Assembly: GCF_001598295.1 (NCBI RefSeq)
Contig: NZ_BCYR01000001.1
Coordinates: 806,001 to 870,000 of the forward strand
Direction: 5' to 3'
DNA: 64,000 nucleotides
DNA from: Klebsiella ornithinolytica NBRC 105727 = ATCC 31898
Lineage (GTDB): Bacteria; Pseudomonadota; Gammaproteobacteria; Enterobacterales; Enterobacteriaceae
Shown here: in pieces, positions 1 through 8,590 of the stretch
Layout of the letters: each line of letters begins with the position of its first letter
Position numbering within the stretch: position 1 is the stretch's first letter
Translations under genes and position numbers: made by a program
The notes under the pieces: generated by a model
What the model was told of the DNA's origin: nothing
The model's input: only the letters and a program-made list of their open reading frames with translations
Database searches by the model: none

Positions 1-1467
1 ATGGTGATCGCCCGCGTCGTCGACGGAGCCATGCAGATCATCGGTCGCCTGAAACAGCGGGTTCACCTGGCCGATGGACTGGATGAAAACTCCGTGCTCA
101 GCGAAGAGGCGATCGCCCGTGGGCTCAATTGCCTGTCGCTGTTTGCCGAACGCCTGCAGGGTTTTTCTCCCTCCAGCGTCTGCATCGTCGGGACACACAC
201 CTTACGTCAGGCCGCCAACGCCGCGGAATTTCTCAAGCGCGCGGAAAAGGTGATTCCCTATCCGATAGAGATAATCTCCGGTAACGAAGAAGCGCGCCTG
301 ATCTTTATGGGCGTCGAACATACGCAGCCGGAACGTGGCCGTAAGCTGGTCATTGATATCGGCGGTGGTTCGACGGAGCTGGTGATTGGCGAGGATTTCG
401 AACCGCGTCTGGTTGAGAGCCGTCGTATGGGCTGCGTCAGCTTCTCGCAGATCTATTTCCCCGGCGGCACCATCAACAAAGAGAATTTCCAGCGCGCGCG
501 TCTGTCGGCGGTGCAGAAGCTGGAAACGCTGGCGTGGCAGTTCCGCATCCAGGGCTGGAATGTGGCGCTGGGCGCATCCGGCACCATTAAAGCTGCGCAG
601 GAAGTGCTGGTCGCCATGGGTGAGAAAGATGGTTTTATCACCCCGGAACGCCTTGAAATGCTGGTGGATGAAGTGTTGAAGTATAAAAACTTTGACGCGC
701 TCAGCCTGCCGGGTCTGTCGGAAGAACGCAAAGCGGTGTTTGCTCCTGGGCTGGCTATCCTCTGCGGCGTTTTCGATGCGCTGGCGATCAAAGAGCTGCG
801 CTTGTCCGATGGCGCGCTGCGTGAAGGCGTGCTGTATGAGATGGAGGGACGTTTTCGCCATCAGGATATCCGCAGCCGCACCGCGCAAAGTCTGGCAAAC
901 CAGTACAACATTGACCGTGAGCAGGCGCGTCGGGTACTGGAAACGACCACCCATATATTCGAACAGTGGCAGGAACAGAACCCCAAACTGGACAACCCGA
1001 ATCTGTCGGCGTTGCTGAAATGGGCGGTAATGCTGCACGAAGTGGGGCTGAATATTAACCACAGCGGAATGCACCGCCACTCGGCTTATATTCTGCAAAA
1101 CAGCGATTTGCCGGGCTTCAATCAGGAGCAGCAGATGCTGATGGCTACGCTGGTTCGCTATCACCGTAAAGCGATCAAACTGGATGATTTGCCCCGCTTT
1201 ACGCTGTTTAAGAAAAAGCAGTTTCTGCCGCTCATTCAGCTTTTACGCCTGGGTATTTTGCTGAATAACCAGCGTCAGGCGACCACCACACCGCCCACGC
1301 TCAGGCTGAAGACCGAAGCCAATCACTGGACGCTGATCTTCCCGCATGACTGGTTCAGCCAGAATGCGCTGGTGCTGCTCGATCTGGAAAAAGAGCAGCA
1401 GTACTGGGAAGGCGTGCCTGACTGGCTGTTGAAAATCGCCGAAGAAGAGCCTGAAAGCAAAAACTAG
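1..1467 (+). CDS. ppx: Exopolyphosphatase Ppx (5' end outside window)
   Basis: Degrades inorganic polyphosphate processively from its ends, releasing phosphate; belongs to the Ppx/GppA branch of the actin-like ATPase fold. The visible 488 residues contain the phosphate-binding motif [12 protein letters not shown] near residue 119, the GTHTLRQA segment near residue 64, and a C-terminal helical HD-like domain with [18 protein letters not shown] near residue 345. The E. coli enzyme has 513 residues and the visible Met matches its residue of about 26, so the true start lies upstream of base 1. In E. coli ppk precedes ppx in an operon; that gene is not in the window. A GC-rich hairpin follows the stop codon. 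Identity is secure; only the N-terminus is missing. Confidence 0.96.
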   Translation: MVIARVVDGAMQIIGRLKQRVHLADGLDENSVLSEEAIARGLNCLSLFAERLQGFSPSSVCIVGTHTLRQAANAAEFLKRAEKVIPYPIEIISGNEEARLIFMGVEHTQPERGRKLVIDIGGGSTELVIGEDFEPRLVESRRMGCVSFSQIYFPGGTINKENFQRARLSAVQKLETLAWQFRIQGWNVALGASGTIKAAQEVLVAMGEKDGFITPERLEMLVDEVLKYKNFDALSLPGLSEERKAVFAPGLAILCGVFDALAIKELRLSDGALREGVLYEMEGRFRHQDIRSRTAQSLANQYNIDREQARRVLETTTHIFEQWQEQNPKLDNPNLSALLKWAVMLHEVGLNINHSGMHRHSAYILQNSDLPGFNQEQQMLMATLVRYHRKAIKLDDLPRFTLFKKKQFLPLIQLLRLGILLNNQRQATTTPPTLRLKTEANHWTLIFPHDWFSQNALVLLDLEKEQQYWEGVPDWLLKIAEEEPESKN

Positions 1468-1473
1468 TCCCGA

Positions 1474-1496
1474 GGCCGGGTTGCTCTCACCCGGCC
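1474..1496 (+). terminator. Probable ppx terminator hairpin
   Basis: Perfect 8-bp inverted repeat (GGCCGGGT / ACCCGGCC) with a 7-nt loop just after the ppx stop codon. The following sequence is only moderately T-rich (CGCTTCTTCC). It also lies immediately beyond the convergent pdeF stop, so it may serve both genes. Confidence 0.5.
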
Positions 1497-1509
1497 CGCT
1501 TCTTCCCCA

Positions 1510-3747
1510 TCAGCTCGCTTCAGCCGTTACCGCCGTCACCAGAGACGCCAGTGGAACCGGCTGGCCAATCTCGTACCCCTGCAGATAATCAATCCCCAAT
1601 GACAGCGCCGCCTGTCGAATCTCCGGCGTTTCCACACACTCCGCCACCACCTGCATATTCTTCATCCGCGCCAGATGGCAAATCGATGCCACGACCTGGT
1701 AATCAAGACTGCTGGAGTGCAAATTACGAATAAAGCTACCGTCAATCTTCAGCAGATCAACGTTCAGCGTTTTCAGGCGCGCGTAGCTGGCGTAGCCGGT
1801 ACCAAAGTCATCGATCGCCACCCGACATCCCAGCGCCTGCAAATGCGCCAGCGTTTGCCGTGCCTGCTCAGGGTTGCTGAGCGAGTGGTTTTCCGTTAAC
1901 TCAAATAATAACTGCCACGGTTCAACATGATACTGCGCCAGCAGCCGCTCCACTTCGCCGGGAAACTGGCTCCGGCTGACGGAGACCGGCGAAAGATTCA
2001 CCGCCAGCCGCAGACCGGGTAAAATTGTCCGCTGCTGGTTCATAAAGGCGAGCGTATTCTCCAGTACCCACAGGTCAATACGGGATGACAGGCCAAACTC
2101 ATGCGCCACCGGGAGGAAATCATCCGGGTAAATAAGCTCCCCGTCATCTCCCGCCATACGCAGCAGAACTTCATAATAGTTGTCACCGCGAATACCGACG
2201 ATCGGCTGCGCCATCAGACAAAAATGGTTCTGCTCCAGCGCCTGCTGGATCTGGTTCATCATCACCACTTTATCCCGTAAGCCGTGCTGAATATGTATAG
2301 CCCCGCGACGCTGCATATTTTCTGGCTGGCCGCTGGTCAGAGACATATCAGCAATGTTATTCAGCTCGCCTAAAAGCAAATAGAGGTGCTTCACCGGTGA
2401 GCGCACGCTGCAGTAACTAATCCCTACCGCGGGCTGCAGAGGTATACCGTCCCAGATAAAGCGAAACCGTTGGATACGTTCATCCAGCGCGGCAATGCGC
2501 GCCTTATGATCGCCGCTGTTCAGACGGAGCACCAGATCGTGTCCGGCCAGATGGTGAACGGCCTCGTTCGGCTGGAGTAAGTCGCCCAGATGTTCAGCCA
2601 GTTTTTGTTTATATTGAATACGCAGCATAACGCCATAATGGCGCCCCAGCAGCTCCAGCTCAGGAATGCGTAAAAAGCACAGCACCGACCACATTGCGCT
2701 GTCCAACGACCGACTCAGCGCCCGTAAATTGGGCATATGGACAACCGGATCGAGAAAAGCCATCCGCCGTACCCTGGCATGAATCAGACGCTGCCGGGTC
2801 GCCAGCATGGCCATATAAGTAATAATAAAAGAGAACACCAGATAGCTCGAAGAGGTTATGGTCAGCTGATGGGCATATCCCGGAGAGAAAGGCAAATAGC
2901 GATAATGAAAGTGAATAATGATGATTAAAACCGGCGTCCAAATCATTGCGATACAGCGATAGCCAAAGCGCATCGCGCCCCACAACATTACCGGCATGAG
3001 TAATGACAATGTATAGTTTGTGCTAAATATCGTACTCTGACCATTCAGCGGTATTAATAACAAACCCAATAACATTAACAATGTTATCGACCATAAAACA
3101 AATTCACCACATTTTATTTTTGGATCAACCTGTAACTTCGCCTGTGAAATAAAACTACGCAGATAAAAAGGATTGCGAAGAATACGAATCAATAAATAGC
3201 ACAGCGGAACGCCGGTTAAACCGCCTACCATCAAGGCTTGAAAAGTAATCAGGGAGCGTAAACTTAGCGGATCGATCCCGGCCAGCCCCGTCGTCCGCGG
3301 ATGCATGCCGAGATACTCGGCAATCTGAGAAAGTATGAGAAAAATGAGCGATGGCAGCAGCATCTGCCAGAACAGGCGATACGGCATCAGGCTCACGTTA
3401 CCGTGGTAAATATGCTGGCGGCGCGGCACAAAAATCCGATAGCCGCCCCAGCACAAAACCGCCGGGATAAGAAAATGGAAAACGACCACAATCGCCTCCC
3501 ACGGATTCATTCCCCGGGCCACGGTGCACAGCAGACCGATGATAATACCGGGCAGCGCTGCCACATCAAAAAACAGCATAAGACTCTGCACCAGCGCCAA
3601 CGGTAAATAGTAAAGCGAAACTTCACTACCATCCAGCACGGCATAGGAATTTGCCCCTCGCGCCAGAGGCAGTAAAAGCAGGGGTAAAATCAGCGGAAGC
3701 GCCCACCATTTATCCCGATACAGTCTGTATTGTTTAATTATTTTCAT
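1510..3747 (-). CDS. pdeF: c-di-GMP phosphodiesterase PdeF (YfgF): membrane sensor, degenerate GGDEF, EAL
   Basis: Predicted inner-membrane enzyme hydrolysing cyclic di-GMP. The N-terminal ~320 residues hold about eight to ten hydrophobic segments (MASE1-like sensor). A degenerate GGDEF domain follows, with AGHDLV where GG(D/E)EF would be, so cyclase activity is unlikely. The C-terminal EAL domain keeps the metal and catalytic motifs ELTENH, DDFGTGYAS, LKIDGSFIR, VVAECVET and LQGYEIGQP, although the signature itself reads EVL. The 745-residue length and full-length similarity match E. coli YfgF (747), which has been linked to anaerobic growth. The ribosome-binding site before the ATG is weak. 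A perfect FNR-type box lies about 130 bp upstream, in the region shared with yfgG. Confidence 0.93.
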   Translation of the reverse strand: MKIIKQYRLYRDKWWALPLILPLLLLPLARGANSYAVLDGSEVSLYYLPLALVQSLMLFFDVAALPGIIIGLLCTVARGMNPWEAIVVVFHFLIPAVLCWGGYRIFVPRRQHIYHGNVSLMPYRLFWQMLLPSLIFLILSQIAEYLGMHPRTTGLAGIDPLSLRSLITFQALMVGGLTGVPLCYLLIRILRNPFYLRSFISQAKLQVDPKIKCGEFVLWSITLLMLLGLLLIPLNGQSTIFSTNYTLSLLMPVMLWGAMRFGYRCIAMIWTPVLIIIIHFHYRYLPFSPGYAHQLTITSSSYLVFSFIITYMAMLATRQRLIHARVRRMAFLDPVVHMPNLRALSRSLDSAMWSVLCFLRIPELELLGRHYGVMLRIQYKQKLAEHLGDLLQPNEAVHHLAGHDLVLRLNSGDHKARIAALDERIQRFRFIWDGIPLQPAVGISYCSVRSPVKHLYLLLGELNNIADMSLTSGQPENMQRRGAIHIQHGLRDKVVMMNQIQQALEQNHFCLMAQPIVGIRGDNYYEVLLRMAGDDGELIYPDDFLPVAHEFGLSSRIDLWVLENTLAFMNQQRTILPGLRLAVNLSPVSVSRSQFPGEVERLLAQYHVEPWQLLFELTENHSLSNPEQARQTLAHLQALGCRVAIDDFGTGYASYARLKTLNVDLLKIDGSFIRNLHSSSLDYQVVASICHLARMKNMQVVAECVETPEIRQAALSLGIDYLQGYEIGQPVPLASLVTAVTAEAS

Positions 3748-4099
3748 TGATGCTCTACAGATAACCCAAATTCCCGCTGGGTATATTCAGGTAGGCATCC
3801 AACCTAACCATCCTAGCCGCATAAGGAATACCTACGCGGAACAGGCAAGAGATTTTAGTTATCAGCACACGCGGACTGTTGATATAAATCAATAAATCTT
3901 TTAGCTATGATTAATAAAGCTTATTTTTATGCGTCTGTTCGAATGAAAGAAAAAGGATGTGAATGTGATAATTATCTTACATAACATTAAGTAATGTTTG
4001 AGCGGCGGATTTTTACATCCCCATCAATTGACCCTGCTGCATTCCTGTGCCTTAATACCCTTATCGCCCCAGTTGTGGGTATACCTCAAGGAACCTTTT
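3748..4099. other. pdeF-yfgG divergent intergenic region
   Basis: About 350 bp without a credible gene between divergent pdeF and yfgG. It is AT-rich around 3860-3990 and contains the FNR-type box at 3879-3892 and a possible -10 element TATGAT at 3906-3911 on the plus strand. Plus-strand reading frames entering yfgG from upstream lack a ribosome-binding site and are treated as leader. Confidence 0.6.
3879..3892. promoter_or_regulatory. FNR-type binding site (TTGAT-N4-ATCAA)
   Basis: The sequence TTGATATAAATCAA matches the FNR consensus at every conserved base and is fully palindromic in both half-sites. It lies about 25-35 bp upstream of plausible yfgG -10 elements. This position suits activation of yfgG on the plus strand and could also act on pdeF. 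Occupancy is inferred from the motif only. Confidence 0.65.
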
Positions 4100-4291
4100 G
4101 TGAGTCAGGCACCCAGTATGCGTAAACGACATCGATTTAACCGTCGCATGACCCGTATCGTACTGCTTATCAGCTTTATCTTCTTCTTTGGACGCTTTGT
4201 CTACTCTTCTATTGGCGCCTGGTATCATCATCAGGACAAGATCGAGTCCCAGCAATCGACGCTCCCGGTTGATACCACGCCGCGGGAATAA
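4100..4291 (+). CDS. yfgG: Small membrane protein YfgG, GTG start
   Basis: 63-residue protein matching E. coli YfgG almost end to end. A basic N-terminus (MRKRHRFNRRMTR) is followed by one hydrophobic segment (IVLLISFIFFFGRFVYS, about residues 19-36) and a short polar tail. This predicts a single-pass inner-membrane protein, N-terminus in the cytoplasm by the positive-inside rule. A longer open frame exists upstream, but the GTG at 4100 has an AAGGA ribosome-binding site about 8 nt before it and gives the conserved length, so I use it. E. coli YfgG has been connected with nickel/cobalt stress; nothing here shows the mechanism. The FNR-type box upstream suggests anaerobic control. Confidence 0.88.
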   Translation: MSQAPSMRKRHRFNRRMTRIVLLISFIFFFGRFVYSSIGAWYHHQDKIESQQSTLPVDTTPRE

Positions 4292-4333
4292 GCCAGCACA
4301 TTACGGTGCCAGCCAGTACGGCATAACATTGCT

Positions 4334-5227
4334 TTAAACGGTAAACTGCACCTCTCGCAGCAGGCGCAGCATCTCGCCGATCCCTTTGCTGAGAATTTTA
4401 TCCTGACGCATCACGACCCCCAACTGACGGTGGAGTAGTGGCGTCAGCGATTGAACGCGTAACCCCTGCCGATCGTCATGATGCGCCACCGCCATGCGTG
4501 GAACAATGCTGTATCCCAGTCCGGCGCGCACCATTCGCTTGATGGCTTCAATGCTGCCCAGCTGCATCACCGGCGAAATATCCCGCCCGCTGGCACGAAA
4601 CCAGCCATCAATCAGCTCCCGGGTTCCGCTCCCGGCCTCAAAGGCAATCAGCGGCAGCGCCTGCAGCACTTCCGCCGTCAGCTCCAGCGGCAGCGCATCC
4701 TGTCCACAGGCAAAAATAAACACAAACTCCTCATCCACCAGCGGATCTATTGCCAGGTTGCGCCCGTGGGCCGGAAGCGTGACCAGTCCGAGATCGAGTC
4801 GGTTCTCCTCCACGGCGCGCACGATATCCAGCGTATTTCCGGTCGTCACGCCTACCGTCAGCAGCGGATGCGCCTGCCGCAGCTGTTGTAAGACCGGCGG
4901 TAAAAGATGTATGCAGGCCGTGGCCCCCGTTCCGAGCGTTATCGCGCCGCTGATTTCGCGATTAAACTCGCTCACCGACAGTACCGCCGCGCTGACCGCC
5001 CGTTCAATATTGTCACCGTGAGCCAGCAGAGCCATACCGGCCGCCGTCGCTTTAATCCCCCGTCCGGTCCGCTCAATCAGCCGGGTCTGCAGAAACTGTT
5101 CCAGCTGACGTACCTGCAGGCTGACCGCGGGCTGCGATAGCCCCAGGACATCCGCAGCAGCCGAGAAGCTCCCCCGCTGTACCACCAGCCGGAAAGTAGC
5201 CAGATGTCCCAGATTAAGCGTCGTCAT
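4334..5227 (-). CDS. LysR-family transcriptional regulator
   Basis: LysR-type DNA-binding regulator of 297 residues. The N-terminal winged helix-turn-helix covers about residues 5-65 (FSAAADVLGLSQPAVSLQVRQLE), then a linker helix and a periplasmic-binding-like effector domain (from about residue 90, with TLGTGATA and GSGTREL). The ATG at 5227 gives the standard family length with the HTH near the N-terminus; a GTG at 5275 would add 16 untypical residues. It is divergent from the MFS transporter gene starting at 5326, the classic LysR arrangement, so it probably controls that gene. It is absent from this place in E. coli, where yfgH/yfgI lie. The effector is unknown. Confidence 0.88.
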   Translation of the reverse strand: MTTLNLGHLATFRLVVQRGSFSAAADVLGLSQPAVSLQVRQLEQFLQTRLIERTGRGIKATAAGMALLAHGDNIERAVSAAVLSVSEFNREISGAITLGTGATACIHLLPPVLQQLRQAHPLLTVGVTTGNTLDIVRAVEENRLDLGLVTLPAHGRNLAIDPLVDEEFVFIFACGQDALPLELTAEVLQALPLIAFEAGSGTRELIDGWFRASGRDISPVMQLGSIEAIKRMVRAGLGYSIVPRMAVAHHDDRQGLRVQSLTPLLHRQLGVVMRQDKILSKGIGEMLRLLREVQFTV

Positions 5228-5325
5228 CTCAAAGTTTCTCTTATAAGGGTCATAAACCAACGAGTCTGCCTGCACAATAGCGCGCAGGTTATGCTACCGG
5301 CAACTGCATAACAGACTGAGATACG

Positions 5326-6528
5326 ATGAAAAATATGGAAAACAGACGCGCCGCGTCCGGCATGCTGACGCTTGCCGCTGGATGCAATCAGCTGATTAAC
5401 TGGGGGATCTCATTTTATATGCCGGGCACTTTTTCCCGGGCTATCGAGCAGGACACCGGCTGGCCAACGACGCAAATCTACCTCGGCCTGACGATCGCCA
5501 TGTTGATAATGGCGTCGATCTCCCCGTTTGTCGCCCGCCTGCTGGCCCGGTTTGGCGGCCAGCACATTGTGGTCAGCGGCACGCTGGCGATCGCCGCAGG
5601 ATGCTTCATCATGGCGGCCGTACCGACTCTCTCCGGTTGGCTGGGCGCCTGGCTACTTACCGGTATCGGAATGCGTCTGGCGCTGTATGATACGCTGTTT
5701 GCCGCGCTGGTGAATCTTTACGGTCAGCAGGCAAGACGCACCATTTCCCGCGTGACGCTGGCTGGCGGCCTGGCTTCCGCTCTGTTCTGGCCACTGGGCG
5801 CATTTTTGCTGACGATGATGAGCTGGCGGGAGGCGTTGCTGGTTTATGCCCTGCTGGGTCTGTTCAGCGCGCTGCTGCTCTGGCGAATGCCGAATGCCAG
5901 GCGACCCGCGGCGATACGGCCAGAAGCGCACCGGCCCGCTTCCCGCCAGCAGAGACAGGTTGCTCTGCTGTATGCGGCGCTGATCGCGCTGGTGACATTT
6001 GTTTCTAATGGAACCTCCACCCACCTGCCGGAATTTATCGCCCACTACGGTCTGCCGGTGGCGGCGGGGATGCTTTGGGGCATTGGCCAGACCGGCGCCC
6101 GCTTTCTGGAGGTCGCCTCGGGTTCGGTGCTCACGCCGCTTCGACTTACGCTGCTGACCACGTTGCTGATGCCGGTCTGTTTCGCCCTTGGCCTGAGCGG
6201 GCCTTATCTCCTCGGCACCGCCGGCGGATTTGTGCTGGGCTATGGCGCCATCAATGGGTTAACGACGGTATTTAAAGCCACGCTACCGCTAGAGCTTTTT
6301 GCCGCCGAGGATTACACCAGACGCACCGGTATCCTGTTGATCCCCGCCCAGCTGCTGGCTGCCGCCTCCCCGTTTGCCTACGCCTGGTTAACTCAGCAGT
6401 TCGGGGTTCAGGGAAGCTTAGGTTTTTCCGCTGCGCTGACGCTGGTGGTCGCCGCGCTGGCGCTCGCCATTGCCCGGAGCCAGTCCCGTCGGCCGCCCGA
6501 GACGATGCCGGCAGCCATTGATTCCTGA
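5326..6528 (+). CDS. Major facilitator superfamily transporter
   Basis: 400-residue integral membrane protein with about twelve hydrophobic segments in two halves around a basic central loop (RMPNARRPAAIRPEAHRPASRQQRQ, about residues 188-212), typical of MFS proton-coupled carriers. The loop after the second membrane segment (ARLLARFGGQ, about residue 70) fits the MFS motif-A position. Substrate cannot be read from sequence. The gene is divergent from the LysR regulator at 4334-5227 and ends tail-to-tail, 26 bp away, with a second LysR gene. The nitrilase-family hydrolase gene lies just beyond. Co-location suggests uptake or export of a nitrile, amide or related compound; that is inference. 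The ribosome-binding site is weak (GAGATACG before the ATG), and Met4 is an alternative start. Confidence 0.87.
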   Translation: MKNMENRRAASGMLTLAAGCNQLINWGISFYMPGTFSRAIEQDTGWPTTQIYLGLTIAMLIMASISPFVARLLARFGGQHIVVSGTLAIAAGCFIMAAVPTLSGWLGAWLLTGIGMRLALYDTLFAALVNLYGQQARRTISRVTLAGGLASALFWPLGAFLLTMMSWREALLVYALLGLFSALLLWRMPNARRPAAIRPEAHRPASRQQRQVALLYAALIALVTFVSNGTSTHLPEFIAHYGLPVAAGMLWGIGQTGARFLEVASGSVLTPLRLTLLTTLLMPVCFALGLSGPYLLGTAGGFVLGYGAINGLTTVFKATLPLELFAAEDYTRRTGILLIPAQLLAAASPFAYAWLTQQFGVQGSLGFSAALTLVVAALALAIARSQSRRPPETMPAAIDS

Positions 6529-6554
6529 GCTTCATGGCGATACCTGCACGCCCC

Positions 6555-7439
6555 TTAGCGAGGAGGTATCTCCCCGTTTTTCCGACAGACCATTGCGATA
6601 AAACGATCGCGGACGGCGTCCGCCGCCTGAGGATTCCAGGCCAGGCCAACCTGCCATTGCGTGCCCTCCCCCGTCACGGTAACGAGCTTTATGCCTGCCG
6701 GCAGAAGATGACATGCGCCGGCAGGAAGCAGCGCAACACCATTTCCGGCGGCAACCAGCGCCAGCAGGGTGTGAATATCGTCAGCATCCGCCACGATGTC
6801 AGCGGACAGGCGGTTGATTTGCAGGAAATGCGCCGTTTGCTCTGCTAACCCCCGGCCGCGCCGTGGGTTAATTTGCAGCAGCGGGAACTGTCGGAGCACC
6901 GAGGCGATATCCGGGAGCGCCTCCGTTGCGCCAGCGGGCACGGCAAGCACCAGGCTCTCTTCCATCAGCGCCCGGGCCTCCAGCGCCTCCGGAACAGGCA
7001 TCCGCACGAACCCGGCATGCAGCTGCCCCTCCAGTAACATTCGATACTGCTCGTGGGAAGCGATATCGTTGAGGGAGACCTCAATATCGGGAAACTGCTG
7101 GCGAAAGGCTTTAACTTGCGCCGGGGCCAGCTGGAAGGTTGAGATGCCGAACCCCAGCGCCAGCGTGCCGACGTTTCCGCGCCGGACCTGCTCCGTCCAG
7201 GCACAAAACTGGTCATGCTGCGCTACAAAATGGCAGGCCTGAGAATAGATAGCCTCCCCCGCCGCGGTCAGCTGTGCTCCCTGCCGCCCCCGCTGAAAAA
7301 GAGTCATGCCCGTCAGATGTTCCAGGGTCTGGATTTGTTTCGTCAGCGCCGGCTGGGTCAAACAAAGCCGCTCCGCCGCCGCATGGTAGCGTCGCAACTG
7401 GGCCAGAGTGACGAACGCCCGTATTAATCTGATGTCCAT
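6555..7439 (-). CDS. LysR-family transcriptional regulator (divergent from nitrilase gene)
   Basis: 294-residue LysR-type regulator. The HTH is at about residues 3-60 (YHAAAERLCLTQPALTKQIQTLE), and the effector-binding domain begins near residue 90 (LALGFG) with conserved GNGVALLPAG toward the C-terminus. It is not a close copy of the neighbouring LysR protein, so this is not a recent duplication. The start codon gives normal family length. The hydrolase gene begins 94 bp away in the opposite direction, pointing to that gene as the regulated target. The cluster has two independent LysR-target pairs in 4.2 kb. Confidence 0.88.
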   Translation of the reverse strand: MDIRLIRAFVTLAQLRRYHAAAERLCLTQPALTKQIQTLEHLTGMTLFQRGRQGAQLTAAGEAIYSQACHFVAQHDQFCAWTEQVRRGNVGTLALGFGISTFQLAPAQVKAFRQQFPDIEVSLNDIASHEQYRMLLEGQLHAGFVRMPVPEALEARALMEESLVLAVPAGATEALPDIASVLRQFPLLQINPRRGRGLAEQTAHFLQINRLSADIVADADDIHTLLALVAAGNGVALLPAGACHLLPAGIKLVTVTGEGTQWQVGLAWNPQAADAVRDRFIAMVCRKNGEIPPR

Positions 7440-7533
7440 TCCAGTCCCTTATCAAACGCGGAGAAAGCGTGATTATACATCCTGTGTCTCTGCTGGCGTA
7501 ATGAGCTCAGTTTTTCGCAACGAGAAGAGACCT

Positions 7534-8526
7534 ATGAACAACGAACTCCAGGTGGCTACGGTACAGTTCTGCCACCGCGCTAATGATAAGTCCTATAACC
7601 TGGGCATTATGGAACGCTTTATTCATCAGGCAGCCGGCGAAGGGACCCGCATTCTGGCCTTTCCCGAAATGTGCATTACCGGCTACTGGCACGTTATCGA
7701 TCTCAGCGCCGAGGAGGTAAGCTCGCTGGCCGAGACCATTGACGACAGTCCTTCCCTGGCGAGAATTGCACGCCTGGCGCAAAGTTATGAGATGGCGATT
7801 GGCGTAGGGCTGATTGAAAGAGCGAGTGACGATCGCCTGTATAACACCTACGTCGTTTGTATGCCGGATGGCCAGAGGCATATCCACCGCAAGCTGCACG
7901 CCTTTGAACATCCGGCGATAGACCGGGGGAATCGCTTCACCGTCTTCGATACGCCGTGGGGAGTGAAAGTTGGCGTTCTGATCTGCTGGGACAATAACCT
8001 GACGGAAAATGCCCGGGCTACCGCGCTGCTGGGCGCGGATATTCTGCTGGCCCCCCATCAAACCGGCGGCACGAACTCCCGCAGCCCGTTCGGGATGAAG
8101 CCCGTTCCCGTTGCCCTTTGGCAGAACCGGTATCAGGATCCTGACGCGCTGAAAGCCGCATTTCAGGGCCGTAACGGTCGGGAATGGTTGCTCCGCTGGC
8201 TGCCCTCAAGAGCGCATGATAATGGGATGTTTATCTTATTCAGCAATGGCGTCGGGCTGGACAACGGGGAGGTGCGTACCGGAAATGCGATGATTATCGA
8301 TCCCTATGGCCGCATTATTGCCGAGACCGATGCGTTTGAAGACACCCTGGTCTGCACCACGCTGGATTTAAACCTGCTGGCCATGTCCACAGGCCGACGC
8401 TGGATTCACGGCAGACGCCCCGAGCTCTATGCGATTCTGAGCCAGAATCAGGGTTATGAACGCGATGCCCGCAGCGCGCGTTTCTCAACGGAAGTGCCGC
8501 AGTTCAGCGATAACACTCAGCATTAA
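7534..8526 (+). CDS. Nitrilase-superfamily carbon-nitrogen hydrolase
   Basis: 330-residue cytoplasmic hydrolase of the nitrilase superfamily, which cleaves nitriles, amides or carbamoyl compounds through a Glu-Lys-Cys triad. All three are visible: Glu in AFPEMCITG (~residue 45), Lys in HRKLHAFEHP (~119), and nucleophile Cys in VLICWDNNLTEN (~152). CWDNN differs from the CWEN/CWEH of true nitrilases and cyanide hydratases, so an amidase or carbamoylase activity is at least as likely. The frame is open further upstream, but the ATG at 7534 has AGAAGAGA as ribosome-binding site and starts the conserved domain immediately (QVATVQF). No gene follows in the same direction before guaA. Substrate unknown. 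Confidence 0.88.
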   Translation: MNNELQVATVQFCHRANDKSYNLGIMERFIHQAAGEGTRILAFPEMCITGYWHVIDLSAEEVSSLAETIDDSPSLARIARLAQSYEMAIGVGLIERASDDRLYNTYVVCMPDGQRHIHRKLHAFEHPAIDRGNRFTVFDTPWGVKVGVLICWDNNLTENARATALLGADILLAPHQTGGTNSRSPFGMKPVPVALWQNRYQDPDALKAAFQGRNGREWLLRWLPSRAHDNGMFILFSNGVGLDNGEVRTGNAMIIDPYGRIIAETDAFEDTLVCTTLDLNLLAMSTGRRWIHGRRPELYAILSQNQGYERDARSARFSTEVPQFSDNTQH

Positions 8527-8545
8527 TCCGGCGGTCAAAAAGAAA

Positions 8546-8569
8546 AGCCCCCTGATAAAACAGAGGGCT
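8546..8569 (-). terminator. guaA terminator
   Basis: Inverted repeat AGCCCCCTG / CAGAGGGCT (one mismatch) with a 6-nt loop. On the minus strand it is followed by TTTTCTTTTT, a good rho-independent terminator for guaA; it may also stop the convergent hydrolase transcript. Confidence 0.8.
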
Positions 8570-8590
8570 TCGTTTAACCACGTCGGGGAG

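Noticed and set aside
202-1164. 320-codon minus-strand open frame opposite ppx
   Set aside because: Full overlap with the clear ppx gene; composition (Gln/His/Arg-rich) is typical of an antisense shadow, with no recognisable domain.
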